NCBI RefSeq assembly: GCF_008386495.1
Contig: NZ_VTHJ01000025.1
Coordinates: 38,349 to 102,348, forward strand
DNA length: 64,000 bases
Source: Streptomyces tailanensis
GTDB taxonomy: Bacteria > Actinomycetota > Actinomycetes > Streptomycetales > Streptomycetaceae
Reading direction: 5' to 3'
Below are positions 56,522 through 64,000 of the stretch, piece after piece (position 1 is the first letter of the stretch; every line of letters begins with the position of its first letter). A program made the position numbers and the translations under genes. A model generated the notes under the pieces. It had not been told where the DNA came from, ran no database searches, and was given only the letters and a program-made list of their open reading frames with translations.

Positions 56522-59464
56522 TCAGTGCAGGGAATCGCTCGCCCGATCGCCCGACCGTTCCGCGATCGCCGCCAGGTGGCGCCGGGCCTCGGCCTCCTCG
56601 TGAGCTGCACCTATGTCCCTGGCCAGTTCGAGGGCCCGTTCGTGGTGGGCGACCGCCTCGTGCGTCCGGTCGGCCGCCTCGAAGGCGACACCAATGCGAT
56701 GGAGAGTGATGGACGTGTTGCGTTTATCGCCGAGTCGGCGAAAGGTGGAGAGGGCCTGGCGATACATTTCCAGAGCCGCCTCCAATTCATTCGGAACGTC
56801 CATCGTGTCGGCGAGGTTGACTTGGATGAAGGCGCGCGAGTGATCGTCGTTTCCGTTTTCCTGGAGCAGTTTGAGGGACTCTCCGAGGGCTGTTCTCGCC
56901 TCTTCTCGACGCCCGGTCTGAAGATATAGGTCCGAGAAATTATTGAGCGTACGAGACTGCTCTCTTGGGTCGTCGCACATACGGAATCCGCTCAGTGCGT
57001 TGGTGAAGGACCGGCCTGCCTCCGGATAATCCCCGACGGAGATCTGGGTGATTCCCAGGTTGTTGAAGGCGCGGGACGTCTGCCAGAGGTCGCCGGCGCG
57101 CTGCCAGAGGGCCAGCGCCGTCTTCTGGAGCCCCAGGGCCTCCTGAAGCTCACCCAGATTCCAGCGGACCACCCCGAGCAGATGCAGCACGTCGGCCTCC
57201 GCGCCCGCGTCCCCGGCGGCGCGGGCCACGTCCAGGGCGCGGCGCCCTGAGGCGAGGGCCCGGTCGTACTGGCCCGTGTGGTTCTGGGCGGTGCCCAGGT
57301 CGATGAGGGCCCGGACCTCGGCCTGTCGGTCACCGGCGTCCCGCCAGTACGCGGCGGCGGCCGTGTGCATGGCCTGTGCCACCCCCCAGTGCCCCTCGTC
57401 GGTGAGGAACCCGCCCAGCGCGTGGGCGAGGAGCGCCGCTTCACGCGTGTGCCCGGCGGCACGGCTGCGACGCTCGGCGGAGACCAGGGCGACATGCTCG
57501 CGCAGCAGCCACTGCCGGGCGGTCCGGGCGTCGGCGAGGTCGACCGAGAGCGAGTGCGTGGCTTCCGGGAGAAGCCCTGCGGTACGCATGCGCGGCCGGC
57601 GGGGATGGGTGAGTGCGGCCGCCTGCTCAGCCGCTCGGAGGTAGAACGCGATCAGTGCTCGTACGGCATCGTCACGCGTGCCGGGCGGGTCTTCGGAGAG
57701 CGTCAGCTTATGCGCGTACTCCTTGACGAGATCATGAAATCTGTAAACCTCAGGTCTCCGCTCCTGGACCAAATTGGCATCGAGGAGTTCTTCGAGGATC
57801 TGTTCGCTCTCGCCCGGCGGGAGGCCGACGAGAGCGGCTGTCGAATGCGCGTCGAATTCGACTCCGAGGTGCAGGCTGAGCAGCCGGAATACGCATTGCT
57901 GATCCCTCGTCAAAGTGTGGTACGACATTTCGAACGCGCGGGCAATCGCTCGAAAACCGTCCCGAATTTCCCCCAGCCTGTCCGGCCCTCGGGTCAGCCG
58001 CTGGACGAGATGTGAAAGGGTCCACGAAGGACGGGAGTTGAGGCGTCCGGCGGCGAGTTCGATGGCGAGCGGCAGATGGCCGCACAGCCGTACCACCTCG
58101 TATGTCTCGTCCCGGTTCCGCGCGCGCTCCGCCCCCACGAGGTGCCCGAACAGCGCCATGGCGTCCTCGGTCGGCAGTGTGTCCAGCGTGAGGGTGCGCA
58201 GCCCCGGCAGACCGGTGAGTCGACGGCGGCTGGTGACGATGACCAGCGACTGGGAGGAGCCGGGCAGCAGTGGTCTGACCTGTTCGGGGTCAGCCGCGTC
58301 GTCGAGGACGATCACGACCCGGCGGGCGCTCAGCAGGGTCCGCCACAGTGAGGTGAGTTCGTCGAGTGCGGGCGGGATGGAGCGGGCGGGAACACCGAGC
58401 GTGCGCAGCAGTTGGGCGAGGGCGTCGACGGGGGCGAGGGGTTGCTGACCGGGTACGTGGCCGCGGAGATCGATGTACAGCTGGCCGTCGGGGAAGCGGT
58501 CGCCCAGTCTGCGCGCGGCGTGCACGGCGAGCAGGGACTTCCCCACCCCCGGCATCCCGGAGACCGTGTGCAGTGCGATGGCCCCGTCGCCCGGGGCGGC
58601 CGCGTGCAGGATCCCCGACTCGCCGGCTCTGCCGATCAGTTCACCGTGGCTGGGCAGGGTGTTGGGGGTCGGTGTGGCGGGGGCGGGTCGGGCGAGCAAC
58701 TCGGTCACCGGTGCCTGGCGCAGGATGAGCTGATGCACCCGTGCCAGACCGCCGCCCGGGGCGGTGCCGTACTCCTGGGCGAGCCGTCTTCGTACGGTGT
58801 CGTAGACGCGCAGCGCGTCGGTCTGGCGGCCGCAGCCGTAACTGGCGGTCATCAGCTGGCCGGCGACGGTCTCGTCGGTGGGGTGCTCGTCGAGCAGGGC
58901 GGTCAGATCGGGAACCAGATCGGCGTAGCGGCCCCGGCGCAGTTCGATGGTGATGCGGGTGAGGGTGGCCGCGAGCCGCTTCTCGGACAGGTTGGCCCGT
59001 ACCCCCTGCGCCCACAGGCCGGGCAGCCCGGTCAAGGGCTCGCCGCGCCACAGCTGCTCCCCCTGGTCGAGCAGGGCGAGGGCGCGGGCGTCGTCGCCGC
59101 TGTCGGCCAGTGAGCGGGCTTGTTCGCACAGGCGCAGATAGCGATGGGAGTCGACCCGGTCACGGGGTACGGCGAGACAGTAGGCGTGGGCCTGCTGGGT
59201 GAGCCGGTCGTCGAGGCCGTCGTCCCGCAGGCGGCGGCGGATGCGGGCCACGTAGGAGTGCAGGCCCGCCCGTGCCTTGGCGGGCGGTGTGCCGTCCCAC
59301 AGCCGGTCGATGAGGGTGTCCAGACCGACGGGTTTGCCCGCGTCGACGGCCAGCGCGGCCAGCGCCAGCCTCTCCTTCGGTGATCCCAGGATGTCCCGCC
59401 GGTCGTCGGACCGGAACTCGACGGTGCCCAGGATGAGGATGTCCACGTCCACCAGCGCCCCCAT
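56522..59464 (-). CDS. AfsR/SARP-family regulator
   Basis: The product has 980 residues. N-terminal winged helix (LILGTVEFRSDDRR and GTPPAKARAGLHSYVARIRRRL, about 5-100) is followed by a BTAD domain (about 105-245). The NB-ARC domain has P-loop SGMPGVGKSLLAVHAAR near 310 and kinase-2 VVIVLDDAADPEQVRPLLP near 385. TPR repeats fill 660-980. This is the complete AfsR architecture that activates secondary-metabolite genes. It stands next to NB-ARC genes on either side and has 206 bases of upstream sequence for its promoter. Confidence 0.85.
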   Translation of the reverse strand: MGALVDVDILILGTVEFRSDDRRDILGSPKERLALAALAVDAGKPVGLDTLIDRLWDGTPPAKARAGLHSYVARIRRRLRDDGLDDRLTQQAHAYCLAVPRDRVDSHRYLRLCEQARSLADSGDDARALALLDQGEQLWRGEPLTGLPGLWAQGVRANLSEKRLAATLTRITIELRRGRYADLVPDLTALLDEHPTDETVAGQLMTASYGCGRQTDALRVYDTVRRRLAQEYGTAPGGGLARVHQLILRQAPVTELLARPAPATPTPNTLPSHGELIGRAGESGILHAAAPGDGAIALHTVSGMPGVGKSLLAVHAARRLGDRFPDGQLYIDLRGHVPGQQPLAPVDALAQLLRTLGVPARSIPPALDELTSLWRTLLSARRVVIVLDDAADPEQVRPLLPGSSQSLVIVTSRRRLTGLPGLRTLTLDTLPTEDAMALFGHLVGAERARNRDETYEVVRLCGHLPLAIELAAGRLNSRPSWTLSHLVQRLTRGPDRLGEIRDGFRAIARAFEMSYHTLTRDQQCVFRLLSLHLGVEFDAHSTAALVGLPPGESEQILEELLDANLVQERRPEVYRFHDLVKEYAHKLTLSEDPPGTRDDAVRALIAFYLRAAEQAAALTHPRRPRMRTAGLLPEATHSLSVDLADARTARQWLLREHVALVSAERRSRAAGHTREAALLAHALGGFLTDEGHWGVAQAMHTAAAAYWRDAGDRQAEVRALIDLGTAQNHTGQYDRALASGRRALDVARAAGDAGAEADVLHLLGVVRWNLGELQEALGLQKTALALWQRAGDLWQTSRAFNNLGITQISVGDYPEAGRSFTNALSGFRMCDDPREQSRTLNNFSDLYLQTGRREEARTALGESLKLLQENGNDDHSRAFIQVNLADTMDVPNELEAALEMYRQALSTFRRLGDKRNTSITLHRIGVAFEAADRTHEAVAHHERALELARDIGAAHEEAEARRHLAAIAERSGDRASDSLH

Positions 59465-59670
59465 CGCTGATCAGGTACGTGCAATTCCGATTATCAAAGG
59501 ATGACATGGCGTCAAGTCCGGTCAATATGGCGAACGTAATCGACAGATATCTTGGCTAAAACGCTCTGCTTGTTGCATACACCTGTCTGTTCCGGTGGCC
59601 GGATGGGTAGTTCTCCAGCCGCCCGGGCGACGACAGTCGGTCGTACGCCGATGGCCTGCGGAGGACGGCG

Positions 59671-62262
59671 ATGGACCCGGTGACGACCGAGGAACTGCTG
59701 CCCGCGCTGAGCCTGGCGGCCGCCCGCCCCTGGGCACGCCGGGCGCTCGCCGAACTCACCCGGGCGATGGCCGGACCTCGCGCCCGGACCCTGCTCCGGA
59801 CCTGGGAGGCCTGGGCACTCACCTCGCCCGTGACCTCACCCCTGACCCGACATTTGGCCGCCGAACTGGCCCGGCAGGCCGAAACCCGGCCCCCCTTGGC
59901 GAACTCGCTGCGCGTGTGGGCCATGGCCGTGCTCGTGACGGGGGAGGCGGAGGAGAGGGGAGGGCGTGTCGGAGGGGTGGAGGACGGTGACGAGGGAGAG
60001 CGCGTCCGGACGCCGAGCGACAGCACCGGCACCGACAACCGCATCGGCGGGCAGGCCGAGATCGTCGGGCCGGTGGTGCAGGCGCGGGACATCCGGGGCG
60101 ACGTGCACATCCACGCCCCACCGCCGACGCGGCCCGACCGGGAGCGCCTCGTCCCCCGCCAACTGCCGCCGCCTGTCGCGCACTTCACCGGACGTGAGCA
60201 TGAACTGGCCGCGTTGGACGAGCGGTTGCGCGGCATCGATACCCTCAGTACGGGGCTCGCGGTCATCACCGGCCCGGCCGGTGTCGGCAAGACGGCCCTG
60301 GCGGCGCACTGGCTCGCCGGGCGCGCCGACCGGTACCCGGACGGGCAGTTCTACGCCGACCTCCAGGGACACAGCCCCGGCGCGCAGCCGCTGCGGGCGG
60401 GCGAGGTGCTCGGACGGTTCCTCAGAGCCCTCGGGGTCGGTCACGTACCGGCGGAACTGCATGAGCAGGCGGCGCTGTGGCGTTCGGTCACCGCCGGGCT
60501 CGACATCGCCGTACTGCTGGACAACGCGTTCAGCGCCGCGCAGGTCCGTCCGCTGCTCTCCGGCTCGCCGGGCAGCCTGGTCGTGGTGACGAGCCGGCTG
60601 CGGCTGGCCGGGCTCGGTGTCGACGGCGCCGTGTTCCAGCAGGTCGAGGCACTCGCCCTCGACGACGCCGTGGCCCTGCTCACGCGCCGGCTCGGCGTCG
60701 ACCGGGTGCGGCGCGAACCCGAGGCGGCCCGGCGGATCGCCGTCCTGTGCGCCGGACTGCCGCTGGCCGTGTGCGTCGCCGCGGCCCGGCTGGTGTCCAG
60801 ACCCGCGCGGCCGCTCGCGTCCATGGCCGGAGCACTCGACCGGGACGACACCAGCCGGTTCGCGACCCTGAGCCTCGGAGGAGAACACGCGGTGGAGACC
60901 GCGCTGGACGAGTCGTACCGCCAGCTGCCCGACCAACTCGCCCATGCCTACCGCCTGTTGGGGCTACTTCCCGTCCCCGACCTCGACGCGATCGTGGCCG
61001 GCGCGGCGCTCGACGTCGAGCCGTCGGAGGCCGTGGGACTGCTCGACGGCCTCACCGACGTGAACCTGATCGAGGAGCTGACCCAGGACCCCCGCACCCG
61101 GCTGACCCGCTACCGCTTCCACGACCTGGTCCGCGCGCACGCCGCCCACCGAGCCGAGCGCGAGGACCCCGACGAGGCCCGTGACCAGGCCGTACGCCGA
61201 GTCACCGACCACTTCCTGGCCACCGCAACCGCCGCCGAGGAAATGCTCACCCCCAGCCATCGCATCCTGCCCCGCGACTACGCGTTCCCGCCGAGGACCC
61301 CGCCCGGGTTCGCCGACGGGGCGGAGGCGCTGCGCTGGCTCGACGCCTCACAGGCCCGGCTCATGGCTGTTCTGCGGGCGTCGGCCGGGCGCGGTCCGCA
61401 CTGTACGACATGGCAACTGGCCGATGCCCTCTGGCCGCTCGTCCTGCGGCTCAGACCCTACGACCTGTGGATCGAGGCGTACGAGATCGGGCGCGCCGCC
61501 GCCCTGCGCGACGGCCACCGGGCGGCGCTCAACCAGATGCTGACCTCGGGCGGGACGGGACTGCGCAACGCCGGGCGCCTCGACGAGGCGGTCAGCTGGT
61601 TCACCGAGGCGCTCGACGCGGCATGCCAGGACGGTGACCGCCGGGCCGAGGCCCAGGCCCTGCACGGCCTGGGCCAGACGCACCGGCTCGCGCTCCGTTT
61701 CGCCGAGGCCACCGCCCGGTTCACCGAGGCCCTCCTCCTGCGCGAGGCCATCGGCTACCGGCGCGGTGCCGCCCTGACCCGGATCTGCCTCGGCGACGTC
61801 GCCCTCGCCGACGACGACACCGAGCGGGCACGCCGCTACCTCACCCTGGCCCGCGACGACCTGCTCGCCGAGGGCGACACCTACGACGCCGCCCGCGCCC
61901 TGGCCCATCTGGGACTGGCCCAGGACCCGGAACCCGATCCGGAGCGGGACCTGGGCACACGCCAACTCCTCGACGCGCTCGTTGAGTTCGAGGAAGCGGG
62001 CGCCGTCCACTGGCAGGGCAGGGTGCTGGAGATGCTCGGCGAGCGGTCCGAGGCGGTGGGTGACCCGTTGCGGGCCGGGGACTGGTATCGCCGGTCCCTG
62101 GCCCGGTACGAGCCGGTCAGCGCCGCCGACGCACAGCGGTTGGCGGAGCGGTTGCGTGGGCTCTCCCCGACGCTCGACGAGCCCGATGAACCGGATGAGC
62201 CCCATGAGCCCCATGAGCTGGGTGAGCCCCAGGAGCCGGACGGGTTGGATCACTCGACGTGA
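59671..62262 (+). CDS. NB-ARC/TPR regulator
   Basis: The product has 863 residues. The N-terminal 110 residues are helical and unknown. A short IVGPVVQARDIRGDVHIHAP motif, like that of other Streptomyces NB-ARC proteins, precedes the ATPase. The P-loop is TGPAGVGKTALAAHWLAG near 207; kinase-2 is IAVLLDNAFSAAQVRPLLSG near 280. TPR repeats make up the C-terminal third. The last 20 residues are acidic EPDEP repeats. It diverges from the AfsR-like gene and converges with, and overlaps, the 152-residue gene on the other strand. Confidence 0.75.
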   Translation: MDPVTTEELLPALSLAAARPWARRALAELTRAMAGPRARTLLRTWEAWALTSPVTSPLTRHLAAELARQAETRPPLANSLRVWAMAVLVTGEAEERGGRVGGVEDGDEGERVRTPSDSTGTDNRIGGQAEIVGPVVQARDIRGDVHIHAPPPTRPDRERLVPRQLPPPVAHFTGREHELAALDERLRGIDTLSTGLAVITGPAGVGKTALAAHWLAGRADRYPDGQFYADLQGHSPGAQPLRAGEVLGRFLRALGVGHVPAELHEQAALWRSVTAGLDIAVLLDNAFSAAQVRPLLSGSPGSLVVVTSRLRLAGLGVDGAVFQQVEALALDDAVALLTRRLGVDRVRREPEAARRIAVLCAGLPLAVCVAAARLVSRPARPLASMAGALDRDDTSRFATLSLGGEHAVETALDESYRQLPDQLAHAYRLLGLLPVPDLDAIVAGAALDVEPSEAVGLLDGLTDVNLIEELTQDPRTRLTRYRFHDLVRAHAAHRAEREDPDEARDQAVRRVTDHFLATATAAEEMLTPSHRILPRDYAFPPRTPPGFADGAEALRWLDASQARLMAVLRASAGRGPHCTTWQLADALWPLVLRLRPYDLWIEAYEIGRAAALRDGHRAALNQMLTSGGTGLRNAGRLDEAVSWFTEALDAACQDGDRRAEAQALHGLGQTHRLALRFAEATARFTEALLLREAIGYRRGAALTRICLGDVALADDDTERARRYLTLARDDLLAEGDTYDAARALAHLGLAQDPEPDPERDLGTRQLLDALVEFEEAGAVHWQGRVLEMLGERSEAVGDPLRAGDWYRRSLARYEPVSAADAQRLAERLRGLSPTLDEPDEPDEPHEPHELGEPQEPDGLDHST

Positions 62263-62575
62263 GCCACGTGAACAACAGAACCGCGAAGTCGTTGAACTCC
62301 CCGTCCGTGGGCTCCCGTTCACCTGTGAGCGCCCCCACCACCAGCCGAACCCCCGTACAGGTCACGGCCACACAGCCGCCGCCCCGGCAGCGTGCGACCA
62401 CTACCAGACACCCTGGGTAACGCCGGAGCGCGTCGCGCGCCAGCCGCGTCGCCTCCGCCACCGGCCGGGGCCGACCGGCCAACAGCACATCGGCGAACTC
62501 GTACCCGACGGCATCGAGGAGGGCGTCGAGATCGGCGGTGAAGGGTTCCCGGGATCTGTCCGTCTCCCGAGTCAC
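62117..62575 (-). CDS. hypothetical protein
   Basis: The product has 152 residues from GTG 62575, overlapping the previous stop (GTGA). Residues 10-110 form a compact alpha/beta unit with FTADLDALLDAVGYEFADVL, ARCRGGGCVAV and GEFNDFAVLLFTWLTSS; the C-terminal tail is AHPAHGAHGAHP-like low complexity. The tail overlaps the convergent NB-ARC gene by 146 bases. No family is recognised. Coupling to the glycosyltransferase-like gene upstream suggests a joint role. Confidence 0.55.
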   Translation of the reverse strand: MTRETDRSREPFTADLDALLDAVGYEFADVLLAGRPRPVAEATRLARDALRRYPGCLVVVARCRGGGCVAVTCTGVRLVVGALTGEREPTDGEFNDFAVLLFTWLTSSDPTRPAPGAHPAHGAHGAHPVHRARRASGRAHATAPPTAVRRRR

Positions 62576-63822
62576 GAGGCCCCGCCTGCGCTTCGTCGGC
62601 CACGTGCGCGCCGGGCGCCGGGCGTCGGTAGTGGTCGGGTCATGGTCGGGTACGCGGGTTCGCCCAGGCCGAGCAGCCGGTAGATCACCCGCCGCATGTT
62701 GCGGTGGAACCGGCCCGGCTCGGAGGAGATGCGGGCCGCGATCCGCGCGTACTCCGCGGCCGGGTACTCGGCGGCGGCATAGGCGAGCTGCTGGGACAGG
62801 GGGTGGGCGGGGGACAGGGCGGGAGCCGTGCGGGCCAGCTCGGCGCCCGGCGAGCCGGGGCGGACGTCGGCCTCCGGGAAGCGGGTCAGCAGGATGGCCG
62901 CCGGTGTGAGGGTCGCGTACAGCGTGACGGAACCGTGGTCGCCCATCACCCAGTCCGCGGCGATCAGCGGCGCACGCCAGTCGGCCTGCGGCGGGATGAC
63001 CAGGACCCCGCGTCGCCGCAGTACGGCCAGCCAGGCCCGGACCTGCCAGTCGCCGTGCCCGGACCACACGTTGGGGTGCACGGTCACGGCGATCCGGTAC
63101 TCCCTGCGGGGCAGCTCGGCCAGCAGCCTCGGCAGGAGCGCGTCCAGCCGGTTGAAGGAGGAGCCGCGTCCCCAGGTCGAGGAGACGAGGACCAGCTTCT
63201 GTCCGGGGCGCAGCCCGAGCGCCCTGCGGTAGCGGGACCGCAGCGGCAGACTCGCCATGATCCGGTCATGGGCCGCGTCCCCGACCACCTCGGCCGCGGG
63301 CAGGGCCTCGGGACAGGTGTGGGCCAGGACGTCCAGGTCCTCCCGGTGCGCCAGGGCCAGTACCCGGGGTACGACCGTCCCGTTCCGCATCAGATAGCGC
63401 CGGCCCAGGCCACCGACGGTTCGCGGCGCCCCGGGGTCGCGGTCGTCGTCGAGCCGCGACAGCTTCATATGTCCCGCGCCGTGCGGGAGCCGGATGAGCG
63501 GGGCGCGCAGCCGTTCGGTGCCCTGTGCCCCCGCGGCGAGGGCCAGGTCGAAGTCGGTGCGTACCGCTTCCTCCCATGGGATCACGGAGCCGAGGCGGTC
63601 GGGGAGCGAGCGCTCGGCTCCCTGGTTGAACGCGTGTGGTGCCATCGTGAACGCCACCTGGATCCGCAGATCGGACTCCAGCAGTGACAGCAGATCCCTC
63701 AGCCGCTGTCCGTACACCTCGGTGTGGACGACGACGAGGACTCTCTTGCAGCCGGTCAGCGTCAGCCATTGACCGGACTCGACGGACACGGCCCCCTGGG
63801 GCCCGCTTGCGACAGACATCAT
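62572..63822 (-). CDS. CDP-glycerol transferase-like (GT-B) protein, paralogue
   Basis: The product has 416 residues from ATG 63822 (ATG 63819 is equally likely; GGGGGAG lies just before both). It shares with the 52.1-53.9 kb protein LIRLPHGAGHMKLSR, SSTWGRGSSFNRLD, VHPNVWSGHGDW and ADWVMGDHGSVTLYATL. It lacks that protein's C-terminal domain. The fold is probably GT-B of the TagB/TagF type. It is the first of two coupled genes at the right end of the window. The 178 bases beyond its start hold only its upstream region. Confidence 0.55.
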   Translation of the reverse strand: MMSVASGPQGAVSVESGQWLTLTGCKRVLVVVHTEVYGQRLRDLLSLLESDLRIQVAFTMAPHAFNQGAERSLPDRLGSVIPWEEAVRTDFDLALAAGAQGTERLRAPLIRLPHGAGHMKLSRLDDDRDPGAPRTVGGLGRRYLMRNGTVVPRVLALAHREDLDVLAHTCPEALPAAEVVGDAAHDRIMASLPLRSRYRRALGLRPGQKLVLVSSTWGRGSSFNRLDALLPRLLAELPRREYRIAVTVHPNVWSGHGDWQVRAWLAVLRRRGVLVIPPQADWRAPLIAADWVMGDHGSVTLYATLTPAAILLTRFPEADVRPGSPGAELARTAPALSPAHPLSQQLAYAAAEYPAAEYARIAARISSEPGRFHRNMRRVIYRLLGLGEPAYPTMTRPLPTPGARRARGRRSAGGAS

Positions 63823-64000
63823 CTCCCCCGAATCTCTCCCCGCGTTGCTCGTGTCGGCCTCTCGGCCTTGTGGGAGGAGGGATGCCCGCGGGTCCGGTGC
63901 GAACGCTTGACCGACCCTTGACGAAACCTTGCAGGACGGCATGGACATGTACACGCACATGGGTGAAGCGCGCGAGTCCCCGAGCACCGACGGGTGCTCG

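Overview
This is high-GC actinobacterial DNA. Gene content points to Streptomyces: an AfsR/SARP-type regulator, a DUF397 gene, NB-ARC/TPR regulators, common GTG and TTG starts, and a cluster whose order matches S. coelicolor SCO6650-SCO6655 as I recall it. No tRNA, rRNA, CRISPR array, integrase or transposase was seen.

Left part (1-7.6 kb): a patchwork of accessory genes. It holds a PASTA-like membrane protein, a coiled-coil protein of unknown function, a short PD-(D/E)XK nuclease-like protein, an endonuclease VII-type HNH protein, small Streptomyces-type proteins and at least two frameshifted genes, one of them DUF397. It looks like eroding accessory DNA.

Core island (7.67-30.15 kb, all on the minus strand, transcribed from right to left): eight genes, seven of whose junctions overlap or are within a few bases. 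In order of transcription they encode: (1) a 2108-residue fusion of an active-looking Ser/Thr kinase, a DEAD-like superfamily 2 helicase and a DUF1998-type Cys-rich region; (2) an SNF2-type helicase; (3) a large Eco57I/PglX-like adenine methyltransferase; (4) a protein with a degenerate J-domain-like segment; (5) a small GrpE-like protein; (6) an Hsp70 whose C-terminal lid is replaced by a Zc3h12a/NYN-type RNase domain; (7, 8) two dynamin-like GTPases. Helicases plus methyltransferase recall class 1 DISARM, but DrmA/DrmB are replaced by the kinase-helicase fusion, and a chaperone triad with a nuclease and paired membrane-remodelling-type GTPases is attached. I propose it is a composite anti-phage or anti-plasmid defence system; this is inference. 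A degenerate, frameshifted gene lies just beyond its first gene.

Right part (31-64 kb) looks like ordinary Streptomyces chromosome arm. A sugar or polyol catabolic set (Gfo/Idh/MocA dehydrogenase, SDR, PhyH-type dioxygenase) diverges from its LacI regulator. A GlxA/AraC regulator diverges from a quinone-reductase-like enzyme. A 6.5-kb cluster (38.5-45.1 kb) holds a CDP-alcohol phosphotransferase, a dehydrogenase, an inactive-looking PTPS homologue, a glycosyltransferase, a methyltransferase, a flippase-like membrane protein, a creatininase-family amidohydrolase and a GTP cyclohydrolase II with Met120, the substitution associated with formylated (FAPy) product. It probably makes a cryptic pyrimidine- or pterin-derived metabolite. 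Then follow a saccharopine-pathway trio (FAD oxidoreductase, LYS1-like and LYS9-like dehydrogenases), a 138-bp MITE-like element whose ends supply the stop codons of both flanking genes, a serine hydrolase, and an MFS pump with a TetR repressor and three 13-bp operators. The window ends with three NB-ARC/TPR regulators and two related CDP-glycerol-transferase-like proteins.
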